Source: Eikenella sp.
GTDB lineage: Bacteria > Pseudomonadota > Gammaproteobacteria > Burkholderiales > Neisseriaceae
Reading direction: 5' to 3'
Length of the DNA stretch: 53,878 nucleotides
Assembly (NCBI GenBank): GCA_030528345.1
Contig: JAUMZB010000010.1
Coordinates: 1-53,878 of the forward strand
The translations under genes and the position numbers were made by a program. Below the pieces are notes generated by a model. The model was not told where the DNA came from, made no database searches, and saw only the letters and a list, made by a program, of their open reading frames with translations. Shown here in pieces: positions 43,402 through 50,720 of this stretch. Within the stretch, counting starts at the first letter, position 1. Each line of letters begins with the position of its first letter.

Positions 43402-44967
43402 CTATAAGCAGTTTTGGCGCGAGACGGCGGTGTCGATCAGGTGGTTGCCGTTTTTATCGGTAAAGGCAAACAGTACCGTACTGTCCGTTTCCACAATCCA
43501 ACTGCGCATATTCGGGTCTTGGCAGGTGGTATTGCGCATCATCTGACCCAAACGGTTCAGTTCGCCGGCATTCAGCTTGCCGGCAACAAAATTGACGAAG
43601 CGTACCTGATACACCAGCGTTCGGCTGCTTTCGGCAAAGTAAATCCGCTCCAGCATGGCTTGCGAGTCGATCATCTTGGGCAGGTCTTCGTTCATGGCTG
43701 CCACGGTTTCTGCCGTAATCTGGATGCCGGCCACTTCGCCGCGAGACGGCGTGCCCGGCAATTGCAGGGGCGGATCGGTATGGTCGGCCGGCGGGTCTTG
43801 GTTTTTTTGATACTCGCTTTCCGCCACTTCGGGGGATGGGGACGCTTTTTGCTGGAAACGGTCGAAGGCCAGTGCCAGTACACAGAAAAGGACGACGGCT
43901 GTGCCGGCCACAATCCAAGCGGTTTTGCTGCCGGACTTGGGCGGCGCAGGCTCGGCTGCTTTTTTTCTGCGCAGCACGGGTCTGGCCGCCGTACCCGGTT
44001 GGGCGGCGGCGCGAGTGGCTGCGGCAGCAGGGGGCGCAGCTACGGTTTGTCCGCCGTTTGGCGCGGGTGCGGCAGCGGGCATGGTGCTCAAGCCGAGCAA
44101 GGCCTGCTGCATGTCCATCGCCGTTTGGAAACGGTGTTCGGCCCGCACATTGAGGGCGTAATCGACCGCCGCCAGAAAATGCGGACTGTAATGGCGCCCG
44201 TAGGCGCTGCCGGCCAATTTGGGCTGGGTGTCTTCGCCGGTAATGCGCGCCGGGGCTTCTTCGATCAGTTTGCCGGTGATGGCTTGGTAGATACAGGCGC
44301 CGAGGCTGTACAAATCCAGCGCCGGCAAAAACACATCGCGCGACTGGTATTGCTCGATGGGGGCAAACGGCGGGGTGAGGATTTGGGTGAGCGGGCGGCT
44401 TTTCTGGCCGATGGCCTGGCGGGCGGCGCCGAAATCGATCAGCACCGGCGTGCCTTCGGCGGTCATCAAAATGTTTTCCGGTTTGATGTCGCGGTGCAGC
44501 AGCTGGCGCTCGTGAATATACTTCAGGCCTTCGAGCAGGGGGATAAAGATTTGCCCCAGCGCCGCTTCGGCGGGCTTGGGATGTTCTTTAATCCATTGGT
44601 GAAGGGTGATGCCCTGCAGATAGGGCATCACGAAATAAGCGGTGCCGTTGGCCTCGAACAAATCGGTGACCTTGACGATATTGGGGTGGCTCAGGCCGTA
44701 GAGCAGCTTGGCTTCGCTGAAAAAACTGCTCAGACCCCAGTCGAACAAATCCCGGTCGCTGCTGCTTTTGGCCGCCACGCTCACGCCTTCGAGGCGCACG
44801 CCGCTGTCGGGAAAATACTCTTTGATCACATGCAGCGAACCCAGATGCACGTGTTCGGCCAGATAAGTGATGCCGAAAGCGCCCGAGCCAATCACCTTTT
44901 GAATGGTGTAGCTTTGCAGGCGGCTGCCGGCGGGCAGGGCATCGGCGCGTTGGACTTGGGGGGGCAT
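43402..44967 (-). CDS. Eukaryote-type Ser/Thr protein kinase with membrane anchor
   Basis: A 521-residue Hanks-type kinase. The glycine-rich loop is IGSGAFGITY (residues 26-35), the ATP Lys is Lys49 (VIKEYF), the C-helix Glu85, the catalytic loop HRDIKPEN (158-165) and DFG 178-180. A Pro/Ala/Thr-rich juxtamembrane linker, one membrane helix (about 350-372) and a Cys-containing periplasmic domain of about 140 residues follow. The periplasmic part is a possible sensor. It is the first gene of the kinase-phosphatase-FHA-protease cluster. Full catalytic residues suggest an active kinase. Confidence 0.92.
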   Translation of the reverse strand: MPPQVQRADALPAGSRLQSYTIQKVIGSGAFGITYLAEHVHLGSLHVIKEYFPDSGVRLEGVSVAAKSSSDRDLFDWGLSSFFSEAKLLYGLSHPNIVKVTDLFEANGTAYFVMPYLQGITLHQWIKEHPKPAEAALGQIFIPLLEGLKYIHERQLLHRDIKPENILMTAEGTPVLIDFGAARQAIGQKSRPLTQILTPPFAPIEQYQSRDVFLPALDLYSLGACIYQAITGKLIEEAPARITGEDTQPKLAGSAYGRHYSPHFLAAVDYALNVRAEHRFQTAMDMQQALLGLSTMPAAAPAPNGGQTVAAPPAAAATRAAAQPGTAARPVLRRKKAAEPAPPKSGSKTAWIVAGTAVVLFCVLALAFDRFQQKASPSPEVAESEYQKNQDPPADHTDPPLQLPGTPSRGEVAGIQITAETVAAMNEDLPKMIDSQAMLERIYFAESSRTLVYQVRFVNFVAGKLNAGELNRLGQMMRNTTCQDPNMRSWIVETDSTVLFAFTDKNGNHLIDTAVSRQNCL

Positions 44968-45084
44968 CGGCGGTTTCCTCGTGGCAGGGGAGATAAGGTT
45001 GGGATGTGGTGTTGGCGGCGTGCGGATAAAGAACCGGTTTGCAGACGCGGTTTTATCACAATCCGCACCGGCGTGGCATATTGT

Positions 45085-45131
45085 TTTTCAGGTAGCCTGA
45101 GCTGCTTAGGGGGTAACAGGCTACCTGAAAA
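45085..45131 (-). terminator. Inverted-DUS hairpin after the GST gene
   Basis: ttttcaggtagcctg and its complement with a 17-base loop, lying just downstream of the GST stop and upstream of the kinase gene. Confidence 0.6.
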
Positions 45132-45134
45132 CGT

Positions 45135-45743
45135 TCAAACAAGCGATTCAGCACGGCCATACCATTGTTGCAGCGGCGGCAGCGTCAGCAGGACTTGCGC
45201 GTAATCGGCGGCGGCGGCGTGCAAATGACACAACAAATCGTAATGCCGCAAGCGCACGGCCACCGGGGCGAAAAAAGCGTCTGCCGCAGAAAAGGCGGCG
45301 CCGGCCAAAAACGGGCCGCCGAAACGGTTCAGCCCTTGCTTCCACAAGGTGTCGATGCGGGCAAGCTCTTGTCGCAAGTCTTCGCCGAGAGGAGGCGCGG
45401 GCGCATCGTCAAGGCGGAAAGGACACTGTTGGCGCAAGGCGGGAAAACCCGAATGCATTTCCGCCGCCGCCGAGCGCGCCCAGGCCCGTGCTTCCGCCGC
45501 TGCTGGCCACACGCCGCTGTGGCGTTCGGCCAAGTATTCGATAATCGCCAAGCTGTCCCATACGCGTACGGCGCCGTCGTCCAGAACCGGCATTTTGCCT
45601 GCCGGCGCCAAGTGCTGCCATTGTGCCTTGTCGGCCAGGCGGTGGACGCTTTCGGCAAACGGCAGGCCGAGCATTTTCATCAGCAGCCAAGGCCGCAACG
45701 ACCAAGAACTGATGGATTGATCCAGAATATGCAGGCGGTACAT
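45135..45743 (-). CDS. Glutathione S-transferase family protein
   Basis: A 202-residue protein. The N-terminal thioredoxin-like half has SSWSLRPWLLMKMLGLPF, the cis-Pro in APAGKMPVLDDG and the glutathione-contact WDSLAIIEYLAE; the C-terminal half is helical with AGAAFSAADAFFAPVAVR. The start pattern (SISSWSLRPW) is like bacterial GSTs of the YfcF/maleylacetoacetate isomerase-like branch. Substrate unknown. Confidence 0.85.
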   Translation of the reverse strand: MYRLHILDQSISSWSLRPWLLMKMLGLPFAESVHRLADKAQWQHLAPAGKMPVLDDGAVRVWDSLAIIEYLAERHSGVWPAAAEARAWARSAAAEMHSGFPALRQQCPFRLDDAPAPPLGEDLRQELARIDTLWKQGLNRFGGPFLAGAAFSAADAFFAPVAVRLRHYDLLCHLHAAAADYAQVLLTLPPLQQWYGRAESLV

Positions 45744-45778
45744 ATGTGTTTTCGGAGCCGTGATGATTTTAGATGCAG

Positions 45779-45809
45779 CGGGCTACCTGAAACGCTTTCA
45801 GGTAGCCCG
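45779..45809 (-). terminator. Inverted-DUS hairpin after aceF
   Basis: cgggctacctgaaa and its complement with a 3-base loop, lying just past the aceF stop. Confidence 0.7.
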
Positions 45810-45818
45810 TATGATGCC

Positions 45819-47444
45819 CTATACCGCCACGCGGCGGAAGTCGGCCAGCAAATCGGAGAGGAACACCAAGAAGCGCATGGCGCCGGCGCCGTCGATCACG
45901 CGGTGGTCGAAAGAAAGCGACAGCGGGCACATCAGACGCGGAGCGAACTGGCTGCCGTCCCACGCCGGTTTGATTTGCGATTTGCACACGCCCAAAATCG
46001 CCACTTCGGGGGCGTTCACAATCGGGGTGAAGCCGGTGCCGCCGATGCCGCCGAGGCTGGAAATGGTGAAGCAGGCGCCCTGCATTTCCTGCGGCTTGAG
46101 CTTGCCTTCGCGCGCTTTTTTGCTCAATTCGGCCAACTCGATGCTGATTTGTTTCAAGCCTTTTTGATCCACGTCGCGGATCACCGGCACCACCAAGCCG
46201 TTGGGGGTGTCGGCGGCAAAACCGATATGGAAATATTTTTTCAGCACCAGGTTTTCGCCGTCCAAAGACGAATTGAATTCGGGGAACTGTTGCAGGGCTT
46301 TGGCGGCGGCCTTGATGATAAAGGCCAGGGGCGACATTTTCACGCCTTCGCGCTCCCATTCTTTGTTGAGCTGTTTGCGCAACTCTTCCAAATCGGTCAT
46401 GTCGGCGTCGTTGTGGTGGGTAACGTGGGGAATCATCACCCAGTTGCGCGCCAGATTCTGGCCGGAAATCTTCTTGATGCGGCTCAATTCCTGCACTTCC
46501 ACAGGGCCGAATTTGGCGAAATCCACTTTCGGCCACGGCAAGAGGTCGAGGCCGCCGCCCAAAGAAGCGGTGGCGGCCACCGGCGCGCCTTTGCCGGCGC
46601 CGCCCTGCATGGCGGCTTTGACAAAGGCTTTGATGTCTGCGCCCATGATGCGGCCTTTCAAACCGCTGCCGCTGACCAGGCTCAAATCCACGCCCAGCTC
46701 GCGCGCCAGTTTGCGCGCGGAGGGGCCGGCATGCGCTTTGGCAAAACCGGCTTCATTCACCGGCGTATTGCCGAAAGCGGCCACCGGCTGGGCGGGCGCA
46801 GTGGCGGGCGCAGGCGTTGTCGGCGCGGTAGCCGCCGGGGCGGGAGACGGAGCGGCGGCGGTTTGCGGGGCGGCCGCAGGCGAACCGGCGGCTTCCACAT
46901 CGATGATGACCGTGCCTTCGGAAACCTTGTCGCCCACTTTGATGTAGACGGCTTTCACCACGCCGGCGGCGGTGCTGGGCACATCCATGGTGGCTTTGTC
47001 GGTTTCCAGCGTGATCAGGGTGTCGTCCACCGCCACGCTGTCGCCGACTTTCACTTCCACCGCAATCACGTCCACGTCGCTGTGGCCGCCGATATCGGGC
47101 ACGGCTACCTGAACGCTGGCCGTTGTTGCCGCAGCGGGTGCGGGTGCCGTCGTCGCTTCGGTTTTCTGCGGCTCGGCGGCGGGCGCAGGGACGGCTTCTG
47201 CGGCGGCACCGCTCTCCACCACCACAATCACGCTGCCTTCGGAGACTTTGCCGCCCACCTGCACGCGCACTTCTTTCACCACGCCGGCGGCATCGGCCGG
47301 CACGTCCATGGTGGCCTTGTCGGTTTCCAGGGTAATCAGGGTGTCGTCCACGGCCACGCTGTCGCCGGCTTGCACTTCTACGGCAATCACGTCCACGTTT
47401 TCATGGCCGCCGATGTCGGGCACTTTGATTTCTACTAAGCTCAT
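45819..47444 (-). CDS. aceF: Pyruvate dehydrogenase E2, dihydrolipoyl acetyltransferase
   Basis: A 541-residue E2 with two lipoyl domains (lipoyl Lys in ETDKATMDVP, about residues 44 and 150), Ala/Pro linkers, a peripheral-subunit-binding segment (GPSARKLARELGVDL) and the acyltransferase core ending in the catalytic DHRVIDGAGAM. It forms the core of the pyruvate dehydrogenase complex. aceE lies 3.3 kb upstream, separated by six small genes, and an inverted DUS ends aceE, so aceF probably has its own promoter. Confidence 0.95.
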   Translation of the reverse strand: MSLVEIKVPDIGGHENVDVIAVEVQAGDSVAVDDTLITLETDKATMDVPADAAGVVKEVRVQVGGKVSEGSVIVVVESGAAAEAVPAPAAEPQKTEATTAPAPAAATTASVQVAVPDIGGHSDVDVIAVEVKVGDSVAVDDTLITLETDKATMDVPSTAAGVVKAVYIKVGDKVSEGTVIIDVEAAGSPAAAPQTAAAPSPAPAATAPTTPAPATAPAQPVAAFGNTPVNEAGFAKAHAGPSARKLARELGVDLSLVSGSGLKGRIMGADIKAFVKAAMQGGAGKGAPVAATASLGGGLDLLPWPKVDFAKFGPVEVQELSRIKKISGQNLARNWVMIPHVTHHNDADMTDLEELRKQLNKEWEREGVKMSPLAFIIKAAAKALQQFPEFNSSLDGENLVLKKYFHIGFAADTPNGLVVPVIRDVDQKGLKQISIELAELSKKAREGKLKPQEMQGACFTISSLGGIGGTGFTPIVNAPEVAILGVCKSQIKPAWDGSQFAPRLMCPLSLSFDHRVIDGAGAMRFLVFLSDLLADFRRVAV

Positions 47445-47536
47445 TGTTTTTCCTTTTCGGTAAAACGGTTTTATGGGTGTCGGGTAGGACGCCGCCGATG
47501 CGGGCGGCGGTTCGGAATCGGGAGGGATGGCGGATG

Positions 47537-48154
47537 TCAGCGTCTGCGGCAGCGGAAAGCTTCCTGCAAGGCCACCGGCTGTGTCGAACCGTCGGCGGCC
47601 ACTTCAAATACGGCCACGCCGCAGGCGCGCCCGGCGGCACCCACCACCTCGTAATCACGCCCAGCCTGCGGCACAAAGGAAGCCAGTCGGCTGCGGCAGC
47701 TGCCTTCGTGAAAAATGAGGTATAGGGGTTGGGGGGTCATCATGTTTGGTGTATGGGAGAAGCCGTTATAAAAAGACTGCACATTGGCCGGTTTGCCCGC
47801 CGCTACTGTAAATTCGCGGAATAGGGCGCGCGACATCAGGCCGTTGCGCTCGCCGATGTGGCGGCTGATTTCGGTTTCGGGGATGCCGATGCTGCTGCTT
47901 TTGCCGGTGCCGGCAAAAGAGCCGAAGGCGTCGCCCAGACTACGGCCCACGCTGACTGCGGTGCCGCGCCGGTTGTGTTCGCAGTCGATGCCGCTGATCA
48001 GGCGTGCCGGTTTTTGGTTTTGGCCGTACAGGCGCACGCGGGCTTGGGTGGCCGGATCGTAGCGGGCTTCGGTTTGCACCACGGGGGCGTTGCCCGCGCA
48101 GGCGGCCAAGAACACAGCGGCAGATAGGGCAAGAACAGGTTTTATCGCGTTCAT
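47537..48154 (-). CDS. Predicted lipoprotein of unknown function
   Basis: A 205-residue protein with a lipoprotein signal ending in FLAAC (Cys19). The mature part is polar; pairs of Cys (GIDCEH; SCRS; RACG; RCRRR end) suggest disulfides. VRLYGQNQKP and SSSIGIPET look conserved, but I do not recognise a family. It is the last of the genes inserted between aceE and aceF. Confidence 0.68.
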   Translation of the reverse strand: MNAIKPVLALSAAVFLAACAGNAPVVQTEARYDPATQARVRLYGQNQKPARLISGIDCEHNRRGTAVSVGRSLGDAFGSFAGTGKSSSIGIPETEISRHIGERNGLMSRALFREFTVAAGKPANVQSFYNGFSHTPNMMTPQPLYLIFHEGSCRSRLASFVPQAGRDYEVVGAAGRACGVAVFEVAADGSTQPVALQEAFRCRRR

Positions 48155-48222
48155 ATCGGTTAGCAGAGGTGGGCGTCATTTATATGGCTTGATTGGACAG
48201 AGCAGGCTGGCTGAAAGCAGGT

Positions 48223-48504
48223 TTATTCGCTTGCGCCGCCGGTAAATTCTTTTGGGATCCGTTCGGCTTGCGGGCATTGGGCGTCCAGCGAGGCGCGGTA
48301 GGCCACGCAGCCGCGCATAAATTGCGGCCAGTCCGGCACTTGCGGCGTTTTGCCCGCTTCTTCGGGCAGCAGCGCCCACAAATCGGGGTGGTACCAGCAC
48401 AAATCGTGGCCGGAGCTGTCGCGGTGGGCGCGGATAGCGGCGCGCAGTTTGCGCGCTTCGGCCAGCAGTTCGTCGCGGCTCATGGTGTCGAGATCGGTGT
48501 CCAT
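48223..48504 (-). CDS. Small conserved cytoplasmic protein
   Basis: A 93-residue protein. MSRDELLAEARKLRAAIRAH followed by DSSGHDLCWYHPDLWALLPE and DWPQFMRGCVAYRASLDAQ is a pattern seen in small conserved proteins of many Proteobacteria, of unknown function. The ATG at 48504 has a GAGGAAACC ribosome binding site, so the longer frame to 48603, which overlaps the next gene, is rejected. No signal peptide, unlike its neighbours. Confidence 0.7.
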   Translation of the reverse strand: MDTDLDTMSRDELLAEARKLRAAIRAHRDSSGHDLCWYHPDLWALLPEEAGKTPQVPDWPQFMRGCVAYRASLDAQCPQAERIPKEFTGGASE

Positions 48505-48548
48505 GGTGGTTTCCTCTGTCGGGCGGGCTACCTGAAAGCGCAAATGCC

Positions 48549-48929
48549 CTAGGGCAGATAGGGTTTCAGGATGCGTTCGGCGTGTTCCGCCGCCCGGGTG
48601 CAATAGGTTTGCTGCGCTTGGGCGCTGGCGGGGCGATCGGGGTTGAGCGGATGGTTTTGGAAGCGCTGTTTGAGTTCGGGCAGGACACGCTTGGCATCAC
48701 TACCGCTGTAGCAGGCATTGACGCGCCGATTCAATTCGGCAAAGCCTTGTTGCAAGCGGTCTTTGTCGCCCATTTGCTCGGGCGTACAGCTTTCGGCCAT
48801 CAGGAGGAGCTCCATGATATCGGTCGAAGCCTGCATGCAGCGGGCGTTATCGTGGTTTTGTGCGGCGGCGGGCAGGACGGCCAGACAGGCGGTCAGCGCC
48901 AGCGCTTGGCGGCGGGTCATCCGTTTCAT
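48549..48929 (-). CDS. Predicted exported protein
   Basis: A 126-residue protein. The N-terminus MKRMTRRQALALTACLAVLP is a signal peptide ending at about AAAQ; MTRRQALAL loosely resembles a twin-arginine leader. The mature domain is helical with four Cys (ARCMQAS, ESCTPEQ, NACYSG, TYCTRA) that could form two disulfides. Family unknown. Confidence 0.65.
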   Translation of the reverse strand: MKRMTRRQALALTACLAVLPAAAQNHDNARCMQASTDIMELLLMAESCTPEQMGDKDRLQQGFAELNRRVNACYSGSDAKRVLPELKQRFQNHPLNPDRPASAQAQQTYCTRAAEHAERILKPYLP

Positions 48930-48993
48930 GATTGTTTCTCGAAGTGTTTGCTAAGCCGGGCTACCTGAAAACAATGGGCATTGGGCATGTGGC

Positions 48994-49164
48994 TCAGCGG
49001 GCTTTGCGGCAGCCTTGCGGGGTGCATTCCCATACGCTGCCGGCGCCTTCTATGGCGGAAGGGTTGGCTTCGGGGCGCGGCGGCAGTTTAGACCCGCCGA
49101 CAGCGCCGCAAGCGTTGAGCAAGAGGGCGGCCAGCGCCAGGGCAAGGGGGGCGAGGCGTTTCAT
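48994..49164 (-). CDS. Very small lipoprotein
   Basis: A 56-residue frame from ATG 49164, preceded by AAGGAAACC. A lipoprotein signal ends in LLLNAC (Cys19), followed by a short Pro-rich tail with two more Cys (WECTPQGCRKAR). It resembles small entericidin-like or Neisseria lipoproteins in size only. It lies just downstream of the DUF4189 pair. Confidence 0.6.
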   Translation of the reverse strand: MKRLAPLALALAALLLNACGAVGGSKLPPRPEANPSAIEGAGSVWECTPQGCRKAR

Positions 49165-49295
49165 ATTCGGTTTCCTTTCAATGCGGCATCGGCTAGGGCG
49201 CGGATGCCGGGGTTAAGGGTTTTGGGCTTGTCCGCCGGGCGGCAGGCAGTCCGGTCGGTTTGTGTGTCTATGCTCGGCACACAAGCTGTTGCGCC

Positions 49296-49928
49296 TCAGT
49301 AGCCGGGCGAAATACTGTCTAGGGCGCAAAACACTTCTGTGTCGTAGCAAAGGCCGCGGTAGTCCGTAGAGCGGTTGCGCGGGTCGGCGGTGCAGGCGGC
49401 GTCTGCGGCGTCCCGGATATGATGATGGAAGCCAACGTTCTTGCGGGCTCCTGTGTCGCCCAAGCCTGCGGCCAGCATGCGGCGGGCTTCGGCATCCAGC
49501 GGCGCCACGTAGAAGCGTTGGGTATAGCGGTTGTTGCGGTCGATATCAATGGCATGGGATACGGCCACGCAGGCGTTGCTGGTGCGGGCGATGATGTGGC
49601 ATTTGTCGCGGCCGCATTCTTTGCGCACATTTTGCTCGGCCTCCTGCGGGCTGCCGCCGGTGGCGTGTTCCAAAGAGCTGTGTCGACCGACGCCGTTTTC
49701 ATGGCGGATGGCCACTACGCCGAAGCCGCGCTGGATGTGCCAACGGGTATAAGGGGGCGGGTTTAGAAAAAGCGTGTCGCGCACTGGACGGCCGCTGCCG
49801 GATGCGCCCGCGCAAGAAGCGCTGCCGCAGGTGTGGATATTATGCCGCACGGCTTGCGGCACATGTTGCGCCGCCGCAGGCCAAGCCAACAGGCTGCCGA
49901 GTAGCAGCATCAGGGTTTTTCGGTACAT
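49296..49928 (-). CDS. Secreted DUF4189-like protein, paralogue 1
   Basis: A 210-residue protein with a signal peptide (MYRKTLMLLLGSLLAWPAAA). The domain has RGFGVVAIRHENG, EAEQNVRKECGRDKCHIIA and NACVAVSHA, the DUF4189 layout, then a C-terminal extension shared only with the next gene (RRMLAAGLGDTG, with Cys residues and a CALDSISP end). The tandem copy at 50029-50652 is very similar in protein and DNA, so the pair arose by duplication. Function unknown. Confidence 0.72.
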   Translation of the reverse strand: MYRKTLMLLLGSLLAWPAAAQHVPQAVRHNIHTCGSASCAGASGSGRPVRDTLFLNPPPYTRWHIQRGFGVVAIRHENGVGRHSSLEHATGGSPQEAEQNVRKECGRDKCHIIARTSNACVAVSHAIDIDRNNRYTQRFYVAPLDAEARRMLAAGLGDTGARKNVGFHHHIRDAADAACTADPRNRSTDYRGLCYDTEVFCALDSISPGY

Positions 49929-50028
49929 GGCGTTTCTCCTCTTGTTTTCTCGGGGCGGATAGGCTACCTGAAAAACGTGCAGGCAGCCCGGTTAGCTGGG
50001 TGCGGATATAGACACAGGCTGTTGCGCC

Positions 50029-50652
50029 TTAGCGCGGCGACATATCGTCTCGGGCGCAAAATACTTCCGGGCTGTCATGGCAGCTGCCGCGCCTGGTCGA
50101 ATCGGCTTGGCAGGCGGCTTTGGCGGCGGCTTGGACACGGTCGCGGAATCGGTTGTGCCGGGAGAGCCCGGTGTCGCCCAAGCCTGCGGCCAGCATGCGG
50201 CTGGCTTCGGCATCTAACGGCGCCACGTAAAAGCGTTGGGTGTAGCGGTTGTTGCCGTCAACGGAAACGGCGCCGGACACGGCCACGCAGGCATTGCTGA
50301 TGCGGGCGATGATGTGGCACTGGCGGCTGTCGCATTCTTTGCGCACGTTTTGTTCGGCCTCCTGCAGGCTGTTGCCCTTGGCATAGTGCAGCTGGCTGTG
50401 TGAGCCAACGCTTTTGTTGGCTTGATGGCCGATGGCCACCACGCCAAAGCCGCGTTCGACGTGCCAACGGGTGGGCGGGGCGACCAAGATGACGTCGCGG
50501 GGCGGGCCGGGAGGCGGGCCGGAAGATGGAGGGGGGCAGTTGACCTCGCCGCACATATGAAGGTTGTGGAGAATGGCCTGCGGTATATTTTGCGCCGCTG
50601 CAGGCCAAGCCAAGAGGCTGCTAAGCAGCAGCATCAGGGTTTTCCGATACAT
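50029..50652 (-). CDS. Secreted DUF4189-like protein, paralogue 2
   Basis: A 207-residue protein with the same leader (MYRKTLMLLLSSLLAWPAAA) and domain (ERGFGVVAIGHQAN, EAEQNVRKECDSRQCHIIA, NACVAVSGA, RYTQRFYVAPLDAEASRML) as the next gene downstream. The Pro/Gly-rich segment after the leader differs most. It is the first gene after aceE, and an inverted DUS separates them. Both paralogues keep their cysteines, which suggests both are folded and used. Confidence 0.72.
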   Translation of the reverse strand: MYRKTLMLLLSSLLAWPAAAQNIPQAILHNLHMCGEVNCPPPSSGPPPGPPRDVILVAPPTRWHVERGFGVVAIGHQANKSVGSHSQLHYAKGNSLQEAEQNVRKECDSRQCHIIARISNACVAVSGAVSVDGNNRYTQRFYVAPLDAEASRMLAAGLGDTGLSRHNRFRDRVQAAAKAACQADSTRRGSCHDSPEVFCARDDMSPR

Positions 50653-50681
50653 GGCGTTTTCCTCTTGTTTTTGGGGGCAGA

Positions 50682-50712
50682 CAGGCTACCTGAAAAGCGT
50701 TCAGGTAGCCTG
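50682..50712 (-). terminator. Inverted-DUS terminator after aceE
   Basis: caggctacctgaa and its complement with a 5-base loop, nine bases past the aceE stop. It would separate aceE transcription from the downstream genes. Confidence 0.7.
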
Positions 50713-50720
50713 GGCCGGGA

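Noticed and set aside
37494..45000. A type VI secretion locus, suggested by kinase, phosphatase and FHA genes
   Set aside because: No VipA/VipB, Hcp, VgrG, IcmF or ClpV-like gene is present in the window.
43414..45204. A 596-codon plus-strand frame opposite the kinase gene
   Set aside because: Shadow of a gene whose kinase motifs are unmistakable; no start signal and no domain of its own.
45165..47438. A 757-codon plus-strand frame opposite aceF and the GST gene
   Set aside because: It spans two well-supported genes and an intergenic region, has low-complexity Gly/Arg/His runs and no ribosome binding site.
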